NCBI RefSeq assembly: GCF_009755815.1
Contig: NZ_WRPK01000001.1
Location: 434,001-498,000 of the forward strand
Length of the DNA: 64,000 bases
DNA from: Flavisphingomonas formosensis
GTDB lineage: Bacteria; Pseudomonadota; Alphaproteobacteria; Sphingomonadales; Sphingomonadaceae
Reading direction: 5' to 3'
In this document: piece after piece, positions 8,441-15,831 of the stretch
Numbering within the stretch: the first letter of the stretch is position 1
Layout of the letters: every line of letters begins with the position of its first letter
The notes under the pieces: generated by a model
Seen by the model: only the letters and a program-made list of their open reading frames with translations
What the model was told of the DNA's origin: nothing
Database searches by the model: none
Position numbers and translations under genes: made by a program

Positions 8441-9687
8441 CGGCCGCGATCGGCGCGACGTGGGCGATTGCGGGGATCTCCACCGCGGGTGTCATCGGAC
8501 GCCCGATGCGCTGGCCCGAATGGATCTGGGCGGTGGCGGGCGCCATGCTTCTCGTTGGCGCGGGGCTGATGCCGGTAGAAGCCGCAGGTGAAGCGATCGC
8601 CAAGGGCCTCGACGTATATCTCTTCCTCACCGGCATGATGTTGCTGAGCGAGACAGCGCGCGAAAATGGGGTCTTCGACTGGGTGGCAGCGACTGCCGTG
8701 AACCACGCACACGGATCGACGGCCCGCTTGTTCCTGCTCGTCTACATCGCCGGCGCCGTGGTCACTGTCTTCATGTCCAACGACGCCACGGCCGTCGTGC
8801 TTACGCCCGCCGTCTTCGTCGCGGCTCGGAAGGCAAGAGCCGATCCGTTGCCGCTGCTGTTCGCCTGCGCACTCATCGCCAACGCGGCGAGTTTCGTCCT
8901 CCCAATCTCCAACCCGGCCAATCTGGTGCTCTACGATGGGCAGATACCGCCGCTCGCAAAGTGGATCGGTTCGTTCGCGCTCCCGTCGCTGGCGTCTATC
9001 GTCGTCACGTTCCTGGTTCTCCGGCTGGTCGAGAAGAAACGGATCCGCGGCAACTGCGAATATGATGTGGCTCGGGGACCGTTGTCGTCCGGCGGCAGGC
9101 TTTCTATTGCCGGCATCATCTTGACCGCGATCGGCCTGATCGTGGCGTCCGCTCTGGACAAGCAACTCGGGCTGCCGACCGCGATCGCTGGATTCTCGAC
9201 GGCCCTGTTCGTGAGCCTGACCGGGCGACGATCCCCGATCCCGATCGTTCGGTCCGTGTCCTGGGGAGTGCTGCCCCTCGTCGCGGGGCTGTTCGTTCTC
9301 GTCGAAGCGCTCGATCGAACGGGAGCGATCGCGATCATTTCAGATCAGCTGAAGGGCATGGCAGCCAATCCGATGAAAGCCGCGGCCTCCTCCGGAGCTG
9401 CGCTTGCCGTTGCAACAAACCTGATAAACAATCTGCCGGCAGGCCTGATAACGAGCACCGCCGTCGCCCGGGCGGCTCCGCCGCGAATCGTAACCGATGC
9501 TCTGCTGATTGGAGTCGATCTCGGTCCCAACCTGTCGGTTACCGGTTCCCTGGCGACGATATTGTGGCTGCAAGCCATTCGGCGCGAAGGCGAGGACGTC
9601 AGTTTCTGGCGTTTCCTGAGGGTGGGTATCTTCGTGATGCCTGCTGCACTGGCCGTCGCCCTTAGCGCACGAATTTTGACGGGATGA
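8437..9687 (+). CDS. arsB: ArsB-family arsenite/antimonite efflux permease
   Basis: A 416-residue membrane protein of the ArsB/NhaD-type ion transporter superfamily. Family signatures are MSNDATAVVLTPAV, PISNPANLVLY and, near the C-terminus, LIGVDLGPNLSVTGSLATI. Around ten or more membrane segments are visible. ArsB exports arsenite using the proton gradient or, with ArsA, ATP. The start ATG at 8437 overlaps the stop of the MFS gene by four bases. No arsR, arsC or arsA lies in the window, which is unusual for an ars operon, so the name rests on family alone. Confidence 0.85.
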   Translation: MTAAIGATWAIAGISTAGVIGRPMRWPEWIWAVAGAMLLVGAGLMPVEAAGEAIAKGLDVYLFLTGMMLLSETARENGVFDWVAATAVNHAHGSTARLFLLVYIAGAVVTVFMSNDATAVVLTPAVFVAARKARADPLPLLFACALIANAASFVLPISNPANLVLYDGQIPPLAKWIGSFALPSLASIVVTFLVLRLVEKKRIRGNCEYDVARGPLSSGGRLSIAGIILTAIGLIVASALDKQLGLPTAIAGFSTALFVSLTGRRSPIPIVRSVSWGVLPLVAGLFVLVEALDRTGAIAIISDQLKGMAANPMKAAASSGAALAVATNLINNLPAGLITSTAVARAAPPRIVTDALLIGVDLGPNLSVTGSLATILWLQAIRREGEDVSFWRFLRVGIFVMPAALAVALSARILTG

Positions 9688-10347
9688 AAAGGCGCTGGGC
9701 GACCATACAGGACAAAATCCAGCTGCATCCCCGGCTCGCTTTCAGATTGAGAACCTCTTTCCGAGACGGAATGGATCCCGATCGAACAACACGCGCCGAC
9801 GGAGGTAAAAGAGCCGACACACCTGACGATGCGCCGGCTCTTCGCTTGGATCTGTGGGAATCGATCAAAGCGTCGTTCTGATGACACAGAAGCGATCCCG
9901 GAAAAAACTATATCGACTGTATAGTTCTTAATCGCTCGTCCCTATCCGAAAGAGGTAGGGAGGCTATCCCGAAGAGGCCTTCCCTATTGGACGATAGTTG
10001 CCGGATTGCTGACGGGAAGCGGCCTTTCCCTTCGTGAATCCCGGAGTGCTGCATGATCCTTTGGATGTAGGGCGGTATCGGCAGGCTTGAATCGGCCTCT
10101 TGTCGCCTGCCGGGTGCGCGCCCGAAAGGCGCTGGCCCGCTCCATCGAAACGACATCGGAATATAATGACATGGGTTATAGTATGAATGATAAGATCAAT
10201 GCTTGGTGACAATAGAGTCAGTTGGCGCGATAATCTTTTCTGGTTAATTCCCATAATTTAACATCATATAGTTTCCTTGCGCCGCAATAGCCCTTACAGT
10301 CGCTTTGCGACCCGAAGGGGGCCTTCAACAGGGGCCTTCTTCTCTGG
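9688..10347. other. Gene-free stretch after arsB
   Basis: About 660 bp with short open frames but none resembling a protein family. It contains a symmetric palindrome at 9906-9926 and AT-rich sequence at 10150-10280 that could hold a promoter for the small-RNA candidate ending at the terminator near 10380. Confidence 0.45.
9906..9926. promoter_or_regulatory. Perfect 7-bp inverted repeat, orphan operator candidate
   Basis: AACTATA-TCGACTG-TATAGTT. The 21-bp AT-rich palindrome has the size of a dimeric TetR- or MerR-type operator. It lies 218 bp beyond the arsB-like gene, with no recognisable gene to its right for about 950 bp, so what it would control is unclear. Confidence 0.35.
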
Positions 10348-10384
10348 ACCCGGCGGAGCATAAGTCCGCCGGGTTCTTTTTTCG
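10270..10384 (+). ncRNA. Candidate small RNA ending at an intrinsic terminator
   Basis: About 100 bases of GC-rich sequence following an AT-rich promoter-like stretch and ending in a very strong terminator. Nothing on the plus strand for 580 bp upstream looks like a protein gene, so the terminator needs a transcript to end. The candidate contains two GGGGCCTTC repeats (near 10317-10326 and 10331-10339) that expose C/T-rich sequence able to pair with ribosome binding sites. The 5' end is a guess; no match to a known RNA family is claimed. Confidence 0.35.
10348..10384 (+). terminator. Strong rho-independent terminator
   Basis: A perfect 10-bp stem, ACCCGGCGGA-GCATAAG-TCCGCCGGGT, is followed at once by TCTTTTTTCG. 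This is the best intrinsic terminator in the window and reads on the plus strand. Confidence 0.88.
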
Positions 10385-10803
10385 ATCGGTCCGCCGCGAA
10401 ATAGGCTGCGCCGGGGATGCAACGGACATCCCTGCCACTGTTCGTCCCGCGTCGCAGCGGATGGCAACGCAGTCTATATCGCAAGCATGCATGCTCGACG
10501 GTCAGGCCGCGGCCTGGCCTGGTCTGCGCGGTGATCCTCCAATCATGGCCAATCTCCCCTGGCGGCGACGCGATTACGGATCGGGCATGCCGTGGAACCC
10601 GATCGAGCGTCTTCGGCCGACCGTCGCTGGCCGCGTGGATGGAGCCATGCTTCGAAAGGGCGTCGATTCCGAACGGATGGCCTAATTTTCCTCCGGGCCG
10701 GAGGGAGTGCTGCTCGACATGCGCCTTCTTAGGGCAGAGGATGGTCATGACGATTTGGCTAAGGAGCAAGGGCTCTTCGGGTCGCGCCACCCTTGCAAGC
10801 AGG
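10385..10803. other. Gene-free stretch before the catabolic locus
   Basis: GC content returns to the genome level, but no frame shows family resemblance or a clear start signal. It separates the accessory left part from the catabolic locus. Confidence 0.4.
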
Positions 10804-10840
10804 ACCGGGTCGATCGCGGCCGCTGCCTGATCGACCCGGT
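10804..10840 (-). terminator. Perfect 12-bp inverted repeat downstream of the NTF2-like gene
   Basis: ACCGGGTCGATC (10804-10815) pairs perfectly with GATCGACCCGGT (10829-10840) across a 13-base loop. It begins 32 bases after the stop of the last gene of the minus-strand operon, the expected place for a terminator. It lacks a T-run, so it may stabilise the transcript end rather than terminate alone. Confidence 0.5.
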
Positions 10841-10871
10841 TTACTGCGCCTTCCGACAGTCGCGGATGCGG

Positions 10872-11321
10872 CTATTCGGCCTCGACGCGGATGCGCACCA
10901 GCTTGGTCGAGGCGATACGCCAGCCGATCGCGGTCTTGCGATAGGTGTCGTGATAATGGCCCCAGCCGTTGAGCTTGCGGAAGGGCAGGGAGGAAGCCTC
11001 ATCCTCCACCCACAGCCAGTCCTCCATCGGCCAGATGCCAGTCGCCTCGGTTTCGGAGCGCAGTGCGATTTCCGGACTGTGGCCGTGATGGACGGTGACG
11101 ACGCCGTTCAGCAGCGCGAACAGGTCATCGACGAAGGCGTCGGGATTCCGCTTGAGCTGCGTATCGTCGTCGCTCTGCGTCGAATCGCGGAAATCGGTGA
11201 TCGCATCGTCGGTGAACACGCCGCGCAGCAGCGCCCGGTCACGCGTGTCGATTCCGCGCCAGTAGCGTGCCTTCAGCGCCTTGATCTGTTCGATCGCGCG
11301 CAATTCTTCCGCAATGTCCAT
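10872..11321 (-). CDS. NTF2-like (SnoaL_4) protein
   Basis: A 149-residue cytoplasmic protein of the cone-shaped NTF2-like superfamily. The opening EELRAIEQIKALKARYWRGI and the pattern of an early helix pair, FTDDAITDFRD and a long C-terminal beta-sheet (GHYHDTYRKTAIGWRI) match the SnoaL_4 group, which includes dehydratase, isomerase and ring-cyclising enzymes and the small subunits of ring dioxygenases. GAGAGG precedes the ATG. It is the last gene of a five-gene minus-strand operon with acyl-CoA dehydrogenases, so a role as isomerase or hydratase on a CoA-thioester or its free acid is likely but unproven. Confidence 0.8.
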   Translation of the reverse strand: MDIAEELRAIEQIKALKARYWRGIDTRDRALLRGVFTDDAITDFRDSTQSDDDTQLKRNPDAFVDDLFALLNGVVTVHHGHSPEIALRSETEATGIWPMEDWLWVEDEASSLPFRKLNGWGHYHDTYRKTAIGWRIASTKLVRIRVEAE

Positions 11322-11346
11322 GGATCCTCTCGCTCGGTGTTCGCTT

Positions 11347-12315
11347 TCATGATGCCGTGCCCAACAGGCGGCGCTGGTGCAAGCGCCGTCCGCCGGCGAG
11401 GCTCGCCAGCAGATGCGCACGTTTGAGGTAGAGATGCGCGTCGCACTCCGCGGTGAAGCCCATGCCGCCGTGGATCTGGATGTTCGCCCCGGCATTGGCG
11501 AGTGCCGCCGTCTCGGCGAGCAGTGCGGCGGCGGCCGCCTCGATCCCGTCGTCCAGCCCGCGCCCGAAGGTCACCGCCGCATGGAAGCATTGCGCTTCGG
11601 CCGCCGCAGCGCGCGTCGCCATATCCGCGGCCATATGCTTGATCGCCTGGAAGGCGCCGATCGGCTGGCCGAATTGTTCGCGCGTGATGGCATAGGCCAC
11701 CGCCATGTCGCGCGTCGCCTGGGCAATTCCGGTCAGATAGGCAGCGAGCAGCAACAGCGCGCGATCCGAGGCGGCATCGCGCGGCGCAGCCGGAAATGCG
11801 GCAAGCATGCGGGCGATCCGCACCGTCTCGTCGATCGCGTCGACCGGCTCGGGGCTGCCGAGCGCATCGATGCCGATCAGTGCGACGCCGCCGGCCAGCA
11901 GCACCGCATGGGATGCGCCCGCGCCGTCGATCAGATGGCCGCCCGCCTCGCCGATCCGGTTGGCGAAGGCGGCGCGCGTCTCGCCGGCCACCAGCGCGGC
12001 GCGCAGCGCATCGTCCGGCGCGAGATGCGGCGCGATCATCTGCGCCACCACCGACGGCGAGACGAGATGGAGGCCAAGCGCGCGGGCGACCAGCGCCTCC
12101 TCGGCGAGGCCAAGGCCGAGGCCGCCGCGTGCCTCGTCGAGGCCCAGCCCGAACAGACCGAGCGCGGTCAGCTCCGCCCAGGCCGCCGCTTCGGCCGCGC
12201 CGCCCTGATGGGCGGGCTCGCGCAGCCGCTCGACCGGCAGCCGGTCGGCCAGGAAGGCGCGCACGCTCTCCTCGATCATGCGCTGGTCTTCGGTGGGATG
12301 GAGATCGACGATCAT
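11347..12315 (-). CDS. Acyl-CoA dehydrogenase, small subunit type
   Basis: A 322-residue protein, shorter than the usual 380 for the family. It has the N-terminal helical domain (TEDQRMIEESVRAFLADRLP), a weakly conserved beta-domain, and the C-terminal helical domain with AITREQFGQPIGAFQAIKH and IQIHGGMGFTAECDAHLYLK. The FAD-binding glycine pattern of the middle domain is poor and the canonical Tyr-Glu-Gly-Thr catalytic segment is absent. Its ATG overlaps the stop of a full-size acyl-CoA dehydrogenase gene by four bases. Paired large and small subunits forming alpha2-beta2 enzymes are known from actinobacterial steroid degradation, and this pair is likely one. Confidence 0.85.
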   Translation of the reverse strand: MIVDLHPTEDQRMIEESVRAFLADRLPVERLREPAHQGGAAEAAAWAELTALGLFGLGLDEARGGLGLGLAEEALVARALGLHLVSPSVVAQMIAPHLAPDDALRAALVAGETRAAFANRIGEAGGHLIDGAGASHAVLLAGGVALIGIDALGSPEPVDAIDETVRIARMLAAFPAAPRDAASDRALLLLAAYLTGIAQATRDMAVAYAITREQFGQPIGAFQAIKHMAADMATRAAAAEAQCFHAAVTFGRGLDDGIEAAAAALLAETAALANAGANIQIHGGMGFTAECDAHLYLKRAHLLASLAGGRRLHQRRLLGTAS

Positions 12316-13490
12316 CGTGCAGAAGGTCCCTTGGGGAGGCCGAGCACCCGTTCGCCGATCGCATTGCGGCGGATCTCGGAAGTGCCGCCGCCGATCGCCC
12401 ATTTATAGGCTTCGAGATAGTGGAGCGGCCAGTCATGGTCGCCGCCGCGCTCCAGCCCACGCGGGCCGAGCAAGTCCAGCGCGGCGGCGTGCACGCGGCG
12501 CGACAGCTCGCCGAACCAGAGCGCGACGATATTGCCCTCCGCGCCCGGCACCTCCTCGCGCATGCCGCGCGAGACCGAGGCGGCGGTGAGCGAGCGCAGC
12601 GCCAGCACCTCGGCCCGCAAGGTGGCGAGATCGGCGACCACCGCGCCATCGTCGATTACCCGGCCGCGTCCGTCGGCGGCGGGCAGGTCGCGCGCGGCGG
12701 CGATCAGCCGGTCGACCGTGTTGGAAAGCTCGATCTGGTGCGCGATCGTGCCCGTTCCGCGCTCGAAGCCGAGCGTCGTCATCGCCACCCGCCAGCCGCC
12801 ATTCACCTCGCCCACCACATTCGCGAGCGGGATGCGCACATCGTCGTAGAAGACCTGGCAGAAATGGGTGAGGCCCGACATCGCCTTGATCGGGCGGATG
12901 TCGATGCCGGGCGTGCGCATATCGCAGATCACCCAGCTGATCCCCTTGTGCCGCGGCAGATCGGGATCGGTGCGCACCAAGAGCTCCTGCCAGGTGGCGA
13001 GATGGCCGTAGCTCGTCCAGATCTTGGTGCCGTTCACCACCAGATGGTCGCCATCAATCACCGCGCGGGTCTTGAGTGCGGCGAGGTCCGACCCCGCGCC
13101 CGGCTCGGAAAAGCCCTGGCACCAATTCTCCTCGCCCCGGAGGATCGTCGGCAGATGGCGCGCCTTCTGCGCCTTGCTGCCGGAGACGATCAAGGTCGGC
13201 CCGGCATGGCTCAGCGCGACGAACATCGATCCCGAGGGCGGCGCGCCGGCGCGGGCATATTCCTCGTGCCAGACGAGCTGCTCGAGCACCGAGAGCCCGC
13301 GCCCGCCATAATCCTTCGGCCAGGAGACGCCGGCCCAGCCGCCCTCATATTGGCGCTTCTGCCAGGCAAGGTCGAAGTCGCGCATCGCCGGCCCTTCCGG
13401 CGGCCGTTTCTCGCGCGGCACATTGTCGGCCAGCCAGGCGCGGCATTCGTCGCGAAAGGCGTCGAGTTCGGGGGATTCGATGATCTTCAT
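12312..13490 (-). CDS. Acyl-CoA dehydrogenase, large subunit type
   Basis: A 392-residue FAD flavoenzyme of full family length. The FAD/substrate segment is FSEPGAGSDLAALKTRA, the middle-domain tryptophan signature is GTKIWTSYGHLATW, and the C-terminal motif is IGGGTSEIRRNAIGERVLGL. At the position of the Glu in the YEGT motif of straight-chain enzymes this protein has Gly, as in many FadE proteins acting on branched or steroid side chains, where another residue serves as base. Overlaps on both sides (ATGA with the ligase upstream and with the small dehydrogenase downstream) show tight coupling in the operon. Confidence 0.9.
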   Translation of the reverse strand: MKIIESPELDAFRDECRAWLADNVPREKRPPEGPAMRDFDLAWQKRQYEGGWAGVSWPKDYGGRGLSVLEQLVWHEEYARAGAPPSGSMFVALSHAGPTLIVSGSKAQKARHLPTILRGEENWCQGFSEPGAGSDLAALKTRAVIDGDHLVVNGTKIWTSYGHLATWQELLVRTDPDLPRHKGISWVICDMRTPGIDIRPIKAMSGLTHFCQVFYDDVRIPLANVVGEVNGGWRVAMTTLGFERGTGTIAHQIELSNTVDRLIAAARDLPAADGRGRVIDDGAVVADLATLRAEVLALRSLTAASVSRGMREEVPGAEGNIVALWFGELSRRVHAAALDLLGPRGLERGGDHDWPLHYLEAYKWAIGGGTSEIRRNAIGERVLGLPKGPSAR

Positions 13491-14944
13491 GCGAAGAGGG
13501 CTTTCACGTCGGCAAGCGAGATCTTCATTGAGGCGTTGCGCGGCAGCGTGGAGACGACGCGGATCTCGGCCGGCACCTGATAGGCGACCAGCCGGTCCTT
13601 GAGCCAGGCGCGCAGCGCCGCGCCATCGGCGGAGCCGCCCCGGCGCAGCTCGACCGCGGCGACCGGCAGCTCGCCGAGCCGCGCGTCGGCCACGCCCACC
13701 ACCGCGGCATCGGCGACATCGGGATGCGCCTTCAGCATCTCGGCCACCATTTCGGGCACTACCTTGAAGCCGCCACGGTTGATCGCCGCATCGGCCCGGC
13801 CGTGCAGGAACAGGAATCCGTCGGCGTCGATCGAGGCGAGGTCGGTGGTGCGGATCCAGTCGGGCCCGATGCGGTCGACGCGCGCCTCCAGCAGCCCGAT
13901 CTCGCCGGGTGGCAGCGGCGTGAAGCTCTCCAGGTCGACCGTGCGCAGCGCCACGCCGGCGCTCGCCCGGCCGGCGCTGCCGCGTTTAGCAGCGCCCCAT
14001 GCGCGATAGAGGTCGAGCGTCCAGTTGGCGATCACGCCACCGAATTCGGTGGCGCCGAAGGCGGTGAGGATGGGGATGCCAAAACGCGCCTCGAACGCCT
14101 CGTGCAGCGCGATGTCGAGCTTGCCGCCGCCCACCGCGACGAGGCCGAGGCTTGCCAGGTCCTCGCGCGGCACGTCCGAATCGAGCAGCATGCGCACGCC
14201 CGCCGGAGGGATGGTGCCGCGCGCCGGGCGGTAGCGGCGCACCGCGTCTGCCCAGGTGGCTACCTCGAACTTCTCGAGCAGCACCAGCCGCTGGCCGAAG
14301 GCGATCGGCGGCGTGACATAGGCCAGGCCCGCGACGTTGCCGAGCGGATGTACCATCACCTGCGGCGCGCCGGTCGTGCCGGTGCCGGCATAGGCCGCCT
14401 GGGCGCTTGCGACGACGGCGGTGATCGCGTCCCAGCTCAGCGGCACGCGCTTGGGCGCGCCGGTGGTGCCGGAGGAGAGCAGCTCGAACGCGGTGTCGGG
14501 TGCGAGGGTACGGAACGGACCCTGACCGTGGGGGGCGAGGCGGACCGCGATCCGCTCCGGTTGGCCGTCATGGATGGCGATCGCCGCCGTCCCCGCCTCG
14601 CGCGCGGCCGCCAGCGCCGCGTCGGACCAGTCCTCGGCATCGGCGAGGATGGCGGGCAAGCGGAGTGCGGCGATGTCCGCCGCGAGTCCGGCCGGGGTCT
14701 GCGCCGCATAGAGCATCACCGTCGCGCGCCGCGCCATCACGCCGGCCGCGAAGGCGGCGACATGCTGCGGCCGGTTGCGCGCGACGAGCCCCGTGGCGGG
14801 CGCCTCCCCGATCGCCTCGTCGATCGCGCGCGCGGCCTCGCAGAGCCACGCCCAGCTCCGCCAGCGCCCGCCGAACGCGATCGCGTCGGCAGCGCCCCCG
14901 GCGGCGATGCTGGCGCGCACCGTGGCTGGCAGGTCGAGGGGCAT
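13487..14944 (-). CDS. AMP-dependent acyl-CoA synthetase/ligase
   Basis: A 485-residue adenylate-forming enzyme that would activate a carboxylic acid to its CoA thioester at the cost of ATP. The phosphate loop is SSGTTGAPKR (about 157-166), the A5 motif is TAFGATEFGG, the A7 aspartate is in TTDLASIDADGFLFLHGRAD, and the C-terminal lysine motif is ASMKIS near residue 477, where Met replaces the usual Gly. It is shorter than the 500-550 of long-chain ligases. The start at 14944 lies just downstream of the crotonase stop; a longer in-frame start at 14998 would overlap it. It probably starts the pathway served by this operon. Confidence 0.88.
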   Translation of the reverse strand: MPLDLPATVRASIAAGGAADAIAFGGRWRSWAWLCEAARAIDEAIGEAPATGLVARNRPQHVAAFAAGVMARRATVMLYAAQTPAGLAADIAALRLPAILADAEDWSDAALAAAREAGTAAIAIHDGQPERIAVRLAPHGQGPFRTLAPDTAFELLSSGTTGAPKRVPLSWDAITAVVASAQAAYAGTGTTGAPQVMVHPLGNVAGLAYVTPPIAFGQRLVLLEKFEVATWADAVRRYRPARGTIPPAGVRMLLDSDVPREDLASLGLVAVGGGKLDIALHEAFEARFGIPILTAFGATEFGGVIANWTLDLYRAWGAAKRGSAGRASAGVALRTVDLESFTPLPPGEIGLLEARVDRIGPDWIRTTDLASIDADGFLFLHGRADAAINRGGFKVVPEMVAEMLKAHPDVADAAVVGVADARLGELPVAAVELRRGGSADGAALRAWLKDRLVAYQVPAEIRVVSTLPRNASMKISLADVKALFA

Positions 14945-14954
14945 GGCGATGGGT

Positions 14955-15746
14955 TCAGCGGCCGGTGAAGACCGGCGGGCGCCGCTCGACGAAGGCATGG
15001 GTCGCCTCGCGATGGTCGGCGGACATGTAGGACATGGTCTCGTAGCCGAGATGCGCCTCGATCTGCGTCGCCATCAGCTGCCGCAGGCCCATATTGACCG
15101 ATTTCTTGGTGAGCCGGATCGCGACGGCGGCGCCATTGGCCAGCTCCTCGGCGATCTCGGCGACGCGCGCGTCGAGCCGTTCGGCCTGCACCGCCTCCGA
15201 CACGAGGCCGATCCGTTCCGCCTCGGCGCCGGTGATCGGCTCGCCGGTCAACAGATAGCGCTTGGCCTTGGCGTAGCCGATCAGCGCAGGCCAGATCACC
15301 GAGCCGCCATCACCGGCGACGAGGCCCACCTTCACATGCGGATCGACGATTTTCGCCGTGTCCTTGCAGACGACGATGTCGCAGACCAGCGCCAGCGTGG
15401 AGCCGAGGCCGACGGCATGGCCGTTCACCTTGGCGATCACGGGCCGATCGAGGTCGATCACGCCCATCAATATGTCGCGCGCTTCGCCCATGCTCTCCAC
15501 CCAGCGGGCGGGATCGTCGAGATTGCGCTTCATTCCCGCAATGTCGCCGCCGGCGGAGAAGCTGTCGCCCTCGCCGGTGAGGATCACCACATGCGCCTCC
15601 GGGTCCCGGCCGATCTCGGGGAAGACGCGCACCAGCTCCTGGTGCATGCGCGCATTGGTGGAGTTCTTCACCTCCGGCCGATTGAAGCTGACGGTCACGA
15701 TCTTGCCCTCGCGGACGACCTTCAGCGTTTCATACCCTTCGTACAC
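14955..15746 (-). CDS. Enoyl-CoA hydratase/isomerase (crotonase) family protein
   Basis: A 263-residue crotonase. The oxyanion-hole segments are SAGGDIAGMK and GHAVGLGSTLALVCDIV. At the positions of the two catalytic glutamates of mitochondrial hydratase it carries His (VDPHVKVGL) and Arg (AKAKRYLLTG), so simple syn-hydration by the usual pair is doubtful and an isomerase, hydrolase or C-C cleaving role is possible. The GTG start at 15746 is preceded by GGAGGGG at good spacing; an ATG further upstream gives an unlikely extension. It is first in the minus-strand operon and divergent from the MaoC-like gene. Confidence 0.85.
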   Translation of the reverse strand: MYEGYETLKVVREGKIVTVSFNRPEVKNSTNARMHQELVRVFPEIGRDPEAHVVILTGEGDSFSAGGDIAGMKRNLDDPARWVESMGEARDILMGVIDLDRPVIAKVNGHAVGLGSTLALVCDIVVCKDTAKIVDPHVKVGLVAGDGGSVIWPALIGYAKAKRYLLTGEPITGAEAERIGLVSEAVQAERLDARVAEIAEELANGAAVAIRLTKKSVNMGLRQLMATQIEAHLGYETMSYMSADHREATHAFVERRPPVFTGR

Positions 15747-15790
15747 TCTGGCAGCCCCTCCACAATGCGCGGCCCTTGTTGGCCAGTGCG

Positions 15791-15806
15791 GCAATAGATA
15801 TTACTC
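15791..15806. promoter_or_regulatory. Shared promoter motif, copy 1
   Basis: GCAATAGATATTACTC lies in the 85-bp divergent region between the crotonase operon and the MaoC-like gene. It resembles three other sites in divergent regions of this locus (near 19485, 21349 and 25232). It may be an operator for a regulator encoded in the locus. Confidence 0.4.
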
Positions 15807-15831
15807 AATTCAGACGAGAGGGGAAGAGCCG

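Noticed and set aside
10305-10685. 126-codon plus-strand frame near the terminator
   Set aside because: It runs straight through a perfect intrinsic terminator and has no start signal or family pattern.
11796-13580. 594-codon plus-strand frame opposite the acyl-CoA dehydrogenase pair
   Set aside because: Starts with long Arg/Pro-rich low-complexity sequence; the minus strand carries two recognised enzymes.
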